From Bacteroidota bacterium (GTDB lineage: Bacteria > Bacteroidota > Bacteroidia > Bacteroidales > UBA10428), in NCBI GenBank assembly GCA_016699695.1, contig CP065006.1, positions 2,232,001-2,296,000 on the forward strand: a stretch of DNA of 64,000 nucleotides, read 5' to 3'. The notes beneath the pieces were generated by a model. The model did not search any database and was not told the origin of the DNA. It saw only the letters and a program-made list of their open reading frames with translations. Positions 18,715 to 28,600 of this stretch are shown piece after piece. How positions within the stretch are numbered: the first letter of the stretch is position 1; each line of letters opens with the position of its first letter. The position numbers were made by a program, and so were the translations under genes.

Positions 18715-19947
18715 TTAATTGTTCTTTAAATAATCCGTTATGGTTTGTGTAGCGCCCCGCATAGAGTTAACATAGTTACCAGCAGCCTTACCAGAATTCT
18801 CAAGTAACTCGGAGTTTACAAAAAAGCCATCCAGCATTTCTTTTAACTCTTCATAGAGTAAAAAGGTGCGTGCCCCATTACACATTAAAAGGTCCCGGGC
18901 TTCCTGAAATTTATGGTATTGGGGTCCGAACAGAACCGGAATGCCATATACAGCAGCTTCGAGGGTGTTATGGATGCTGGTTCCAAAACCACCGCCAATG
19001 TAAGCTACCTGGCCATAGCGGTAAAGACTCGAAAGCATACCTATGTTATCGATAATTAATACCCTTGCCTGTGCATAATTCATTTCCCGGGCCTTTGAAA
19101 AAAGAGCATAAGGTGTTTTTAACTGTTTTTCGATGGCGCTTATATGCGTGTGGTGTATTTCGTGTGGTGCCAGAATCAGTTTTACCGGATGATGTGTTTC
19201 GTGGATATATTGCAACAGCAATTGTTCGTCGGCAGGCCAGGTACTGCCACAAACAATGGTAAAGCTGTTTTTGCTGAATGTGTTTGCAATTTCAATCTCT
19301 TGGCTGCCATGGGCTATCTGGCTTACCCGGTCAAAACGGGTGTCGCCTGCAAGGCTGCATTTGTTCAGATTATTCTTCTGAAGCAGGTTTAACGATTCCT
19401 GGTTCTGCACAAAAAGGTGGTCGAACCAGTTCAACATTTTGCGGTACCAACCTCCATAAGGCTTGAAAAAAACCTGATTTTCGCGGAATGCAGCGGAGAT
19501 AAGTATCAGTTTCGATCCTGATTTTTTGGCCTGGCGAAGCATATGGTACCAGAAATCGTATTTCACAAAAATGGTAAGTTCCGGATGGGTAATGCCTATA
19601 AATCGTCGCGCGTTGAAAAATGTGTCCAGAGGCAAATAGCAGATAATATCGGCGCCGGAATAATGCTTTCTTATTTCATAGCCCGAAGGAGAAAAAAAGG
19701 TAAGCAGGATTTTACGATCGGGAAATTCTTTTTTGAGGGCTTCCATTACCGGGCGGCCTTGCTCAAATTCGCCTAACGAGGAAACATGAAACCAGATGAC
19801 CCTGTCTTGAGGCCCTATCTTCGACCGAAGAAATTTTAATACACCCTTGCGACCTTTTATCCATTGTTTTGCTTTTTTGTTGAAACCCGATACAATCAGT
19901 ATCAAGCCGTAATAAACCAGAATACCAAGAGAATAGAGAAGTGTCAT
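18715..19947 (-). CDS. waaA: 3-deoxy-D-manno-octulosonic acid (Kdo) transferase
   Basis: GT30-family glycosyltransferase that adds Kdo from CMP-Kdo to the lipid A precursor on the cytoplasmic face of the inner membrane. An N-terminal membrane helix precedes the N-domain signature HVSSLGEFEQGRPVMEAL, with the catalytic Glu, and the C-domain shows AYIGGGFGTSIHNTLEAAVY, typical of WaaA/KdtA. 410 aa, full length. It starts one base after the MATE transporter stop and is translated from the same message. Confidence 0.93.
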   Translation of the reverse strand: MTLLYSLGILVYYGLILIVSGFNKKAKQWIKGRKGVLKFLRSKIGPQDRVIWFHVSSLGEFEQGRPVMEALKKEFPDRKILLTFFSPSGYEIRKHYSGADIICYLPLDTFFNARRFIGITHPELTIFVKYDFWYHMLRQAKKSGSKLILISAAFRENQVFFKPYGGWYRKMLNWFDHLFVQNQESLNLLQKNNLNKCSLAGDTRFDRVSQIAHGSQEIEIANTFSKNSFTIVCGSTWPADEQLLLQYIHETHHPVKLILAPHEIHHTHISAIEKQLKTPYALFSKAREMNYAQARVLIIDNIGMLSSLYRYGQVAYIGGGFGTSIHNTLEAAVYGIPVLFGPQYHKFQEARDLLMCNGARTFLLYEELKEMLDGFFVNSELLENSGKAAGNYVNSMRGATQTITDYLKNN

Positions 19948-19948
19948 T

Positions 19949-21256
19949 TTATCGATTTTTCCTCATGGGGTGAATAATGGCTCTCTTAAAAAATATTGTT
20001 TGTAAAATTCCTCTTAGAGCAAAAAACAACACCTGCGCGAATAAAAGTGCATGGTTATTCAGCACTCCGTTTAATAAAAGGTAAATACAAAAAAACAATC
20101 CTGCCGACACCAGGGTAATGTTGCGTAAAGTGCTGGTTGCTGTTGCTCCCAGGTACACACCATCCCATACAAATGTAAGAATACTTACCAAAGGAATTGC
20201 AACCACCCACCCTATATAATCTCCAGCCAATTCCACAATGGCTGCATCGGAGGTATACAAACCCAGTATGCTCTTCCAGCCAAAGCCATAAAGCAAGGTA
20301 AAGGCCAGTGCTATTCCAGCTCCCCAGATAAACACCTTGCCAATGAGTTTCTTCAGGTTCTGAATGTCGCGATGGCCAACAAATTTTCCAGTTAATGCCT
20401 CGGCTGCATTGGCAAACCCGTCGGAAAAGAAAGAGAAGGCATATACCATTTGCAGAAATATTACATTCATGCCCAACAAAAGGGCACCTTTGTCGGCCGA
20501 AGCAAAATTGTACCAGGTAAGTACCGAAATTACCGCCAAGGTTCTGATAAAGATATCGAAATTGATACGGAAGAAGCGACCGTAGCTTTTTAAGTCAAAT
20601 AAGGTTTTAAGCATAAAATGTTGAAGGAACTGGCGATATTTCTTCCACACAATTGCCAGGGCAATAAACAGGCCTGAGTATTCTGCAATAACCGATCCCC
20701 AGGCAACGCCTTCTGATTTCATTCCTAAAATGGCCACAAAATAATAATTGCAGACCAGGTTTATGACATTGACGGCAACAGCAATGAACATGGGTGCTCT
20801 GGCATTCTGCATGCCAATAAACCAGCCTATAAAGGCATACATGCTTAGGGTGGCAGGGGCTGCCAGAATTCTGATACGGTAATAATTCAGGGCCGAAAGC
20901 TCTACGGCTTCCTCTCCCTTGGCAAGATAAAAGCTAAGTTTGCCTATGGGGCCGCTTAAAAGTAGCAGGATAATTGTTCCCAATACAGCGATGGCCAGCG
21001 ATCTGGCCAGTAGTTTTCCGGCTTCAGCATGGTCATCGGCACCATAGGCCTGGGCTGTCATGCCGGCAACCGACATGCGTATAAAGGCAAAGTTCCAATA
21101 GATAAAATTGAATATGGCACTCCCTAAGCCAAGAGCTCCCAAATGCACTGTAGAACCCAAATGCCCCATAAAGGCTGTGTCGGCCGAACTTACCAGGGGC
21201 ACTGTGAGGTTGCTGATAATAAAAGGTATGGCTAAACGAAGTATTTGTTTATTCAA
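19949..21256 (-). CDS. MATE family efflux transporter (DinF-like)
   Basis: 435-aa polytopic inner-membrane protein with about 12 hydrophobic helices. Begins with a TTG codon. MATE signatures include SADTAFMGHLGS near the N-terminus and the repeat-half symmetry. The DinF/NorM subgroup exports cationic compounds by Na+ or H+ exchange; the substrate here is unknown. It is followed directly by waaA, so the pair is one operon with a well-formed promoter upstream. Confidence 0.88.
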   Translation of the reverse strand: MNKQILRLAIPFIISNLTVPLVSSADTAFMGHLGSTVHLGALGLGSAIFNFIYWNFAFIRMSVAGMTAQAYGADDHAEAGKLLARSLAIAVLGTIILLLLSGPIGKLSFYLAKGEEAVELSALNYYRIRILAAPATLSMYAFIGWFIGMQNARAPMFIAVAVNVINLVCNYYFVAILGMKSEGVAWGSVIAEYSGLFIALAIVWKKYRQFLQHFMLKTLFDLKSYGRFFRINFDIFIRTLAVISVLTWYNFASADKGALLLGMNVIFLQMVYAFSFFSDGFANAAEALTGKFVGHRDIQNLKKLIGKVFIWGAGIALAFTLLYGFGWKSILGLYTSDAAIVELAGDYIGWVVAIPLVSILTFVWDGVYLGATATSTLRNITLVSAGLFFCIYLLLNGVLNNHALLFAQVLFFALRGILQTIFFKRAIIHPMRKNR

Positions 21257-21276
21257 AACATCTAAATATGGTGGGG

Positions 21277-21307
21277 CAAAAGTAATACATCATTTAGTTC
21301 ATGCAAA
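21277..21307 (-). promoter_or_regulatory. Bacteroidota-type promoter of the MATE-waaA operon
   Basis: On the minus strand TTTG (21304-21307), a 19-base spacer and TACTTTTG (21277-21284) match the -33 and -7 consensus exactly. The transporter start codon is about 20 bases downstream. Confidence 0.7.
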
Positions 21308-21484
21308 TCGTAAGGCTATGATTGAGAATTATGTCTTTGCTATAGAATGATGGTTCGGGTTGAGCCTGCGTATACCACGACTGGTTAATAAAATGTATCA
21401 TTGAATTCAGTGATTGTTAGTTTTAAAACCTTGATGGTGTTATTTTTAATCTGTAAATTGATTTTACACTTTAAAGTAAATTTT

Positions 21485-22753
21485 ATGAACCAAATAAGAG
21501 TGGCCTTATTTTTTGTGCTGGCTTTTACCCTTTATTGGCCGGCAGTCCATGCACAAGAATCCGATACTTCAGGCACTGTCGAACAGCCATACATATACAG
21601 GCCTTCTGTTTTCAGGACCATAGTTGCCGACAGCACTGAACAGAATACAGACTCGGTGATGAATGAAATCGGACAAGGGATTGACTCTACTTATTTTTTT
21701 CAGCAACAGGCCATCGATTCTGCTCTGCGGGCTGCCTTTGTGAAAGACTCGCTTTTAAAACGCCAGGCAGAAATTGATTCACTTCAGAACCTTCAGCGCG
21801 AGTTGCCTTTATTGGTAAAAGCCAGTTTGTATACATTCACCGATAACCTAATCGTAGCTGATGGACAGGCAAACATTCAAGGCGATACAAGCCTTACAGA
21901 TTATTGTGCCACAGTGTTGCCCTTTCGTTTCTCCGATCCTTTTCAGCCCTGGAAGCTGGTGGTTCCTTTATCTGAGGGTGTCCAAATCAGTTCAGGGAAT
22001 CAGCCTTTCAAAATAAAAAGTTTGAAAACACCTGATTTTCAACATTTCTATTCCTATAACCCAAATGACAAAGTGGTTGTAATTCGCCAGCAGGCCGTAT
22101 TAGCCAGGCATAACGATGCGAATTACTTTAAATCGCCCGTCGACTCGGTTTTTTTAAACGAACGGCATCAATTGGTGAAAGTAAAAAGGTATTTTGAGGT
22201 ATATGCAGCCAGTTCTTCCTTTCAGCGAGAGGCTTTTCTTTTCAATCAGCTTTGGCAGGTTAAACAATATATCTATTCGGGTAACGAATTGGCATCGTAT
22301 GAATTGGTAAAGCTTTGCGAACGCTGGTCGGCCAAAGAGGAAGAAAAAGTATGCCTGATTACCAGCTATACAGTCAAAAAAACAGGCTACGCTTACGAAT
22401 TGGTTCGATCGAATAATCCACCAAACGAATATACCGAGGGTACATATACTTACGATTTTGACGATGCCGGTAACTTGCGGGCAGGCTCATTCCGAAGTAA
22501 CAGCGGAGCAGAGAACTGGAAAACATTTGTTGAATTAAATGAGGAGGGCAATGTGAGCCGCTATGTGTATCAGGATAAGGGAGAAGTAAGTCAGACGCTT
22601 TTAATCAATTATACTCCCGGTGCCCCTGAAAAGGTCGAAATTATTAGTTGCACCTTCGAAGACGATGGAGTGAGTTATTATCAGCATAATACCACAACCG
22701 GCAAGGGTCGTACACGCGACCGGCTTACCATGGAATGGGGTCCCTGGGAATAG
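21485..22753 (+). CDS. Secreted protein of unknown function
   Basis: 422 aa from the ATG at 21485, with a clear signal peptide ending in AVHA before QESD; the longer frame starting with TTG at 21401 would put a hydrophobic stretch before the signal and is less likely. The mature part is rich in beta-strand patterns, with YRPSVFRTIVADSTEQ near its start and a Tyr/Asp-rich region (TEGTYTYDFDDAGNL) that looks like a short YD-type repeat. No catalytic motif is recognised. Periplasmic or outer-membrane-associated location is inferred. It is the last ordinary gene before the accessory island. Confidence 0.65.
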   Translation: MNQIRVALFFVLAFTLYWPAVHAQESDTSGTVEQPYIYRPSVFRTIVADSTEQNTDSVMNEIGQGIDSTYFFQQQAIDSALRAAFVKDSLLKRQAEIDSLQNLQRELPLLVKASLYTFTDNLIVADGQANIQGDTSLTDYCATVLPFRFSDPFQPWKLVVPLSEGVQISSGNQPFKIKSLKTPDFQHFYSYNPNDKVVVIRQQAVLARHNDANYFKSPVDSVFLNERHQLVKVKRYFEVYAASSSFQREAFLFNQLWQVKQYIYSGNELASYELVKLCERWSAKEEEKVCLITSYTVKKTGYAYELVRSNNPPNEYTEGTYTYDFDDAGNLRAGSFRSNSGAENWKTFVELNEEGNVSRYVYQDKGEVSQTLLINYTPGAPEKVEIISCTFEDDGVSYYQHNTTTGKGRTRDRLTMEWGPWE

Positions 22754-22794
22754 TTTTCTTGTCATTTAGAATGTAATTAAGTCCTTTGCAGATA

Positions 22795-22815
22795 CCCCGT
22801 CAGCTTGCTGCGGGG
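22795..22815. repeat. REP-like GC-rich palindrome
   Basis: CCCCG-T-CAGC-TT-GCTG-CGGGG folds into a compact hairpin with one bulged base, followed by AGCTTCATT and no T run, so it is not a typical terminator. The architecture (GC stem in an AT-rich context) resembles REP elements handled by RAYT transposases. It stands at the junction between ordinary chromosome and the accessory island. Confidence 0.5.
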
Positions 22816-22879
22816 AGCTTCATTTTGGAAGGCTTGACTTCACTTCACAGTTAAGTTTCAAGTACTTTTAATACGAGCT

Positions 22880-22939
22880 GAAATTCCCGATAACCCAATG
22901 ACTGCCCAATGTTTTAATATACGATGTGAGCCGTTGGCA
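22880..22939. repeat. Possible left-end cassette boundary site (half recognised)
   Basis: Contains GCTGAAATTCCC and ends in CCGTTGGCA right after the stop of the hydrolase gene, like the right halves of the complete palindromic sites further along. A matching left half is not clear, so this may be a degraded or terminal site. Confidence 0.3.
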
Positions 22940-22942
22940 TTT

Positions 22943-23440
22943 TTAATTAGAATTTATCAAGTCATTCAAACTAATTATCTTACTGCCATTTTTCTCGTAA
23001 TAATTCAGCATTTCGTCAATTTTCCTTTTATCATAGCTCGTAATACAATCTGATAAGACTGTAACTTGGTAGTTTTCCTTGCGCATATTAAAAACGGTTG
23101 ATTTCACGCAGGCAATGGCGTCTGCTCCTGTAATGTAAAATTCGCTTATTTCATTTTTTTCGATAAAGTCTGCAAAATCTTCGCTGGTCAATGCGTTGCC
23201 TTTGGATTTTTCGAAAATGTTATTGGAAACCAATTTCATATCCGAAACTAATTCAGACCCACGGGTATTAGGTTTGAAAGTCCTTGTACCATCAGATAAG
23301 TTATAATGCTTTATGTAAACGACATGAATTTCATTTTCCACTGCCCAATCTATTGACCGATTCACATTTTCAATAATTTCTTTGTAGTTTTTGGTAATGT
23401 CATTTTGAATGTCAATTACCACTAAAGACTTTTTCTGCAT
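22943..23440 (-). CDS. Isochorismatase-like cysteine hydrolase
   Basis: 165-aa protein of the isochorismatase/nicotinamidase fold. The catalytic triad is placed at D10 (VVIDIQND), a Lys in the FEKSKGNAL segment near 78-80, and C111 in ITGADAIACVKST. Typical of small stand-alone cysteine hydrolases that act on amides or related small molecules; the exact substrate cannot be told. The gene is AT-rich and isolated between two palindromic boundary sites, with only a few bases between stop codon and site, as expected for a captured single-gene cassette. Confidence 0.83.
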   Translation of the reverse strand: MQKKSLVVIDIQNDITKNYKEIIENVNRSIDWAVENEIHVVYIKHYNLSDGTRTFKPNTRGSELVSDMKLVSNNIFEKSKGNALTSEDFADFIEKNEISEFYITGADAIACVKSTVFNMRKENYQVTVLSDCITSYDKRKIDEMLNYYEKNGSKIISLNDLINSN

Positions 23441-23513
23441 GGGATTTTATTCCTTTATTATTATGCTTAATTCAATTTTCTATTTCATTGTGCATCGCAC
23501 TGTCGCTTTGTCT

Positions 23514-23643
23514 TGCCAACGGTTAGTATATGCAAAGTAGGCGATTGCAGGCTTCAAACTTATCAAACCGCTAAGAGGTTGAAGCGGGCTACAACCGTTG
23601 AAATTACTACTATTTCGCCTATTTTGTATATACATTGTTGTAG
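23514..23643. repeat. attC-like palindromic boundary site A
   Basis: A 130-base imperfect dyad from TGCCAAC to GTTGTAG. The arm TATATGCAAAGTAGGCGA (23527-23544) pairs with 23615-23632 with two mismatches, and an inner pair GCTTCAA / TTGAAGC closes a central stem. The AAC and GTT end triplets are placed as in integron attC sites. Its right half is nearly identical to those of the sites near 30.7 and 31.7 kb. Confidence 0.6.
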
Positions 23644-23650
23644 TGCGTTT

Positions 23651-24408
23651 TTATATGTTTGTCTGACTAAATTGCCTTACCTTACTTTCTTTCACATTAT
23701 TCTTGTTATCAATTTCCACCATATAATCAGCATATCTTGATGAAAATGTAAATCTGGTCTGATTATTCTCGGAAGTTCTTGTTGATGTCAATTTTAACAT
23801 ATTAGAATTAACTTCGTAGTTCTTTGAAATAAAATCCTTTATCCCGCTAATATCAAATTGTTTAATCTCAGCATAATCATGTCCTTTACTCTTTAGAAAT
23901 TGAAATATTTTAGCAATTCCACTTTGACTAAATCCAGCTGATAGGCTTATTATAAAATCAACAAAATAATCACTTGCTCCCCATTCATAAATCCCTATCT
24001 TTTTTGTAATTGCTCCTAAACCGTCAGAAAATTCAGAATTTAGAAATGCTAGTAATTCTTTCGAATCTTTTTCATTTAATTCAATTTCTCCTAAAGAAAG
24101 GACCGTATTGTCTTCAATCAAATTTTGAAAATCATCTTTATCATTTGATACAAATGAATAATTCTCCTTCAGCCAATCAATTGTTCCTTGTTCATCTTGT
24201 CCACCTAGGAATTCAAGCCGTATTAATGGTATTTCCCCTTGCGGTTTAATCAAGTCTATTGCAATCCCTTCCCCTGCATGTAATTTATCAACAATTTCCT
24301 CAACAATAATTGACGCTTCAAAAGTTCCAAAAAAACAAGTTTAAATTCTGTCGGATTAATATCTTCATCTCTAAATTGACGATATATATCTATACTAAAT
24401 TTGTCCAT
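23651..24408 (-). pseudogene. Unknown cassette gene interrupted by a frameshift
   Basis: Reads from ATG at 24408 (MDKFSIDIYRQFRDEDINP) to a run of seven A on the plus strand (24330-24336), where the frame is lost; adding one base restores ...FGTFEASIIVEEIVDKLHAG, which joins smoothly to the downstream frame ending at 23651. The intact product would be about 250 aa, with no signal peptide and a segment GIYEWGASDYFVDF not known to me. The single-base change in a homopolymer could be a real null mutation, a phase-variable switch or a sequencing error. It lies between boundary site A and the inverted-repeat element at 24.5 kb. Confidence 0.65.
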
Positions 24409-24499
24409 ATTACTTATCCTTGTAAGTTTAAAATGATAACTAGTAGCCGTTCGCAAAATGCACTACAACTAGGTTATATCTACAACTAAAAACCCTCTC

Positions 24500-24675
24500 G
24501 CGCGCTTTTGTAAAGCGTGCGGATTTTAGATTTTCTATTTTTAAAACTCTCAGACTTTATACTTTTTCAATATTTATTGAACTATCATCTAGGCAGCAAC
24601 TTACTAAAAATACCGGATTGCAAATCCTATCCTAATGCTATACAAAACAATTCAGCACGCTTTACAAAAGCGCGC
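24500..24675. mobile_element. MITE-like element with 21-bp perfect terminal inverted repeats
   Basis: The 21 bases 24500-24520 (GCGCGCTTTTGTAAAGCGTG plus C) recur exactly as reverse complement at 24655-24675. The 134 bases between hold no open frame but include a GGATT/AATCC dyad. Next to it is a direct duplication of GCGCCAGTGGG (24672-24697). Together with the rest of the 364-base gap 24409-24772 this is the only long non-coding stretch of the island without a complete attC-like site, so the element may have inserted into one. Confidence 0.6.
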
Positions 24676-24772
24676 CAGTGGGGGTGCGCCAGTGGGCGAT
24701 TTTTATTTATTTGTCTCATGAACAATCAATTTTACTGAATTGAATTTCTGCTTTGCTATGGCATTGCAAGCA

Positions 24773-25612
24773 TTAATCATCAATTTCTTTGTTTTTCTTT
24801 TTATCTAGCTGTTTTGCATTCTGGGGCGTTACAACCCTTTTTCCGGTTTTTTCCTCAATTTCCCTTCTCGTGTTTCCGGCAATTGTCCCGCCTTGTCGGG
24901 CAATCCGTGTATTATCTTTAAATGTTTTCGGTTTCTTTTCTTTTGAAATTTCAGTGGTTGTAGCTTCAGCAAGCATATTCAGCACCAGTTCAAGATTTGT
25001 CATATGGTCACGTAAGTTCTCTTTTTTCAAAGCCTTCAGGCTCTTGTATTGCTTGGTTGTATAACCGCTCCAAGCTTTTGTAATTTCATCTGTTAATATT
25101 GCATATTCTTGACCTTTTTGTACGCCTCGGTTATCCCACTCATCGGTTAATTCTTTGCGGACTTCAATACTTTTTAAACGCTGGTTTATCCACTCTTTGC
25201 TATATCCTTTACGCAGGTAAGTTTCCATTAAACGGTCTATGCCCAGTTCGGGGTCTTCAATCTCATCAATACGCTCACGGCCAACCTGTGCCAGCCACAT
25301 TTTAAAGGGCTCAGCTTTGGGCGAAGGAATGCTTTGTATTAACCGGAAAAGTTGTTCGGTATCGGCAACATCGGTGTTGTAAAATTTACCATCTGAGGAT
25401 TCTAATTTCAGTTGTCCGATTTTTTCGGACAACTCACTACCTTCCTTCTTCAACTTGACTTTTAGGTCGCTCCAATATTTGCGTGGGCGGTCAGTACCAG
25501 TTAAAACTTCAATAACATCTATTATTGAAAAATACCATTTTTCATCCTCATCCTTCCAAACTGAGCGGATTTGCTTTTGCTCGAATAATTTTATGGCGGT
25601 TTCTTGGGTCAT
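24773..25612 (-). CDS. BRO-N domain protein (phage antirepressor-like)
   Basis: 279 aa. The N-terminal 110 residues match the BRO-N fold (IRSVWKDEDEKWYFSIIDVI, then PRKYWSDLKVKLKKEGSEL and FRLIQSIPSPKAEPFKMWL), known from phage antirepressors and the DinD-type proteins of bacteria; the C-terminal half is charged and helical, ending in a Lys/Asp-rich tail. It starts 5 bases after the stop of the type IIG enzyme and must be cotranscribed. A DNA-binding or regulatory role for the restriction gene is plausible but inferred only from position. BRO-like proteins are also found with other defence genes. Confidence 0.75.
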   Translation of the reverse strand: MTQETAIKLFEQKQIRSVWKDEDEKWYFSIIDVIEVLTGTDRPRKYWSDLKVKLKKEGSELSEKIGQLKLESSDGKFYNTDVADTEQLFRLIQSIPSPKAEPFKMWLAQVGRERIDEIEDPELGIDRLMETYLRKGYSKEWINQRLKSIEVRKELTDEWDNRGVQKGQEYAILTDEITKAWSGYTTKQYKSLKALKKENLRDHMTNLELVLNMLAEATTTEISKEKKPKTFKDNTRIARQGGTIAGNTRREIEEKTGKRVVTPQNAKQLDKKKNKEIDD

Positions 25613-25617
25613 GACGG

Positions 25618-28600
25618 CTATTTTATGCTGTTTTCAATTATTTCTATTTCTTCTGGAGTTAAATCATAAAGCTTATAAACCATTTGGTCGATTTCTTTGT
25701 CGGTGATTTCGATTTTGGTTTTAATTTCCAATGCTTTTTTCGATTCTTCCTGAAAGTAAGTTTCCCATTCTGCCTCTTCGGAAAGCGAGAGTTTTATTTT
25801 CTTTTTCGCTAGTTCTTTTATAAAACCTGAATAGGATAATAAATACCAATCCTGAAGTTTTGCAGGTAATTCTTCTAAATTGAACTTGCGCTGGATGGTG
25901 CGTTGGAATTTTTGTGATAATTCTTGCAATTCATTAATTAAAGTTAATGTTAAGTCTGCTTTTTCACTCATGGGTTCCATAGTAGACTTAATATCAATAC
26001 AGATTGGTAACAATTTGATGTCTTGAGGATTTAATTTTGGGAAAATTTCTTTTCCAAAATTTGAAAGTTTTAAACCTCCGTACCAACTTAAAGTTTTAGA
26101 ATTAACTATACATAGGATTTTTTTTAGTATATCTATATTATCTCTATCGTTTAATATAAACGGTGTAATACTATGCCCATAATAGCTTGTTTCATTAGTT
26201 ATAACAGCTTGAATTCTTCTATTTTTTCCGGGTATCTCTCTAAAAAGTATTCTATAGCCTTCAAAGTATTTTTTTTCTCTTGGCGCAGCTAGCCATTCTC
26301 CATAACTCAACCATTCTCCACTCCATGATAATGAATATCTATTTAAATCTTCACCTTTTAACCATTTTCCACAAGTATCATCTTTTTTAAAGTTAAAATG
26401 GTAACCTCTGCTTTTTATTAATTCACTATCTTGTCCCCGATATTTATCATAAGGCGTTATACCTTGTATAACCTCACCGAATTCTTTAAGATTAATCGAA
26501 TTCCTTTCTATCTTTTCAATTATTTTTTGTTCAATCTTTGTTATCCTATAGTCAATTGCTAGCAACCTAGCTTGCTTCCAATCATCATATAAATAAATCG
26601 ACTTAATGCCATTTTTTATAATAGTAAATTCATTATGCTTTTTCCCATTATAAATTATTGCAATAACAGTATTTACAACAGCATCATTGAAAACATTTTC
26701 ACCAATGATAGAAAGCTCTAATAAATCAGAATTTGAAAAGATAAAACTTCTTAACGGCTCACAATTTTCTAAACTTAACCAAAGTTCAGGTGTAATATAT
26801 CCAATAAAACCTGAGTTTTTAGAAATTCTAAGTGCTATTTCATAAAAATAAACATAACTCTCAAACCTATACTTATATGTTTTAAAATTCGAAATATATT
26901 TCTTTTCCTCGTCATTAAAAGTTGCTCCATAAGGCGGATTACCAATTATTACATCAAAGCCGCCGCCATATTCGGTGCGGAAAGCGTGTTCGGTCGTACA
27001 GCAAATTTCATCGATAAGGGGTTGCAGCCCCTTGTTGAAAGGCAACTCGTGCTTGTTACGGTTGTTTTGTATATAGGCTAGGGTATTGTTCAGTTGTTCA
27101 TCGGAAGTTATTTCCTTGCACCCGAATTTCTGTGTCCACAGGTGCGCCTGTGTTATGCCTTTTTCGGTATAGTTCGAATTTTTTTTCGACGAGGAGTCGG
27201 TTTCGGTTTCCGAATCGGTATCGGAATCGGAATAGGACAAGGGGACATGTCCCCTTGTTTCCCTATCCCTATCCCTATCCCTATCGGTTTCCGACGAGGA
27301 GACAGTATAGGTTCCGGTTTTCGACAAGGGAGTATGCTCCCTTGTCGAAGCCTTATCCGGCGAGAAGGTCGAGGAAGTTATCGACGGAGATATAGCAGAT
27401 ATATCCGACAAGGGGAAAGTATCGGTTCCGGTTCTCGACAAGGGAGCATGCTCCCTTGTTGTTTCCTCGATAGGTATAGTGCGTCCCATTTCTATATTAC
27501 ATGCCCGGGCAGACATAGCTTTTATCTTACCTACTATTTTCGGCACTTCTTTTTCTTCACATACGAGCAGGATGTGCATGTGGTCGCCGCATATGTTATA
27601 GGCCAGCACATTTAGCTTGTCTTTTTTTACTATATCGGCAAGAGTTTGTGAAACAATTATTTCTTCCTTTTCGCTCAGCCAAACTGGTTCTCCAAGTTTA
27701 ACATGGTTGTCGAACATTCGTTGAGAATAGCGCGAATTATGTGTTGCAGTTGTTATGTGCCACGCCTTTTTTTCCTTTTCAACAAAAACCTTTGGAAACT
27801 CCTTTTGCCAGTTAAAGGCTTTATCGCCAGCAACAGCAGGGTCGTCGATTAAGGAGTTACCGCATTTAATGTTGTTGTTTAAATCGTTGAGTTTGCGATT
27901 TGGTTCGGCAGTGCGTAACCATAATGCGAGTTTTGCAATTTCAACGCTCTCTTCGTTAATATCAACACCGAAAATATTGTTTTCGAGAATGCTTTTACGG
28001 ATATCGCTCAAAACCATTGGCACTCCATATAATTTGGCTTTTAGTTCATCGATATACCGATGTTCAGAAATTAAAAAGTCTAATGCCTGGTTTAAGAAAG
28101 CTCCGGAACCACAAGCAGGGTCGCATATTGTTAATTGCAAAAGCCAATTGCTATAGGTATTAAGTTTATCTAATAAAGCTTGCTTGGTTTTAAGTTGTCG
28201 TTTTTTATCGGTTGTATAGTCTTCGTCGTTTATCTGAAGTTCTGTTTTTTTCTCTGCACACAAACGACCAACCGTATTTTCGACAATGTATTTTGTTATG
28301 TATTTTGGGGTGTAGAAAACGCCATCCTTTTTACGCTTGGTTTTTGTTTTATCGACTTCCTTCCCTTCGAGTTGTGCGTTTATCTCTTCTAACTCATTCA
28401 GTGAGTTTTCGAAAATATGGCCGAGAATATTTACATCAACCTCACTTACAAAATTATATTCCGAGAGTTTCCAGGTATGCTTAAACAATAAATCATCATT
28501 GATTTTTACATTATCCAATACTTCATCGGGCAGGAATAATCCGCCGTTGTATGCAAAAACATCATAACGTTTTCCTTTGAAACCTGTATTGAGATATCCG

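Noticed and set aside
27094..27615. Plus-strand open frames with an Arg/Gly/Phe-rich repeat
   Set aside because: They arise from the palindromes and hexamer repeats on the strand opposite the type IIG gene; no conserved residues.
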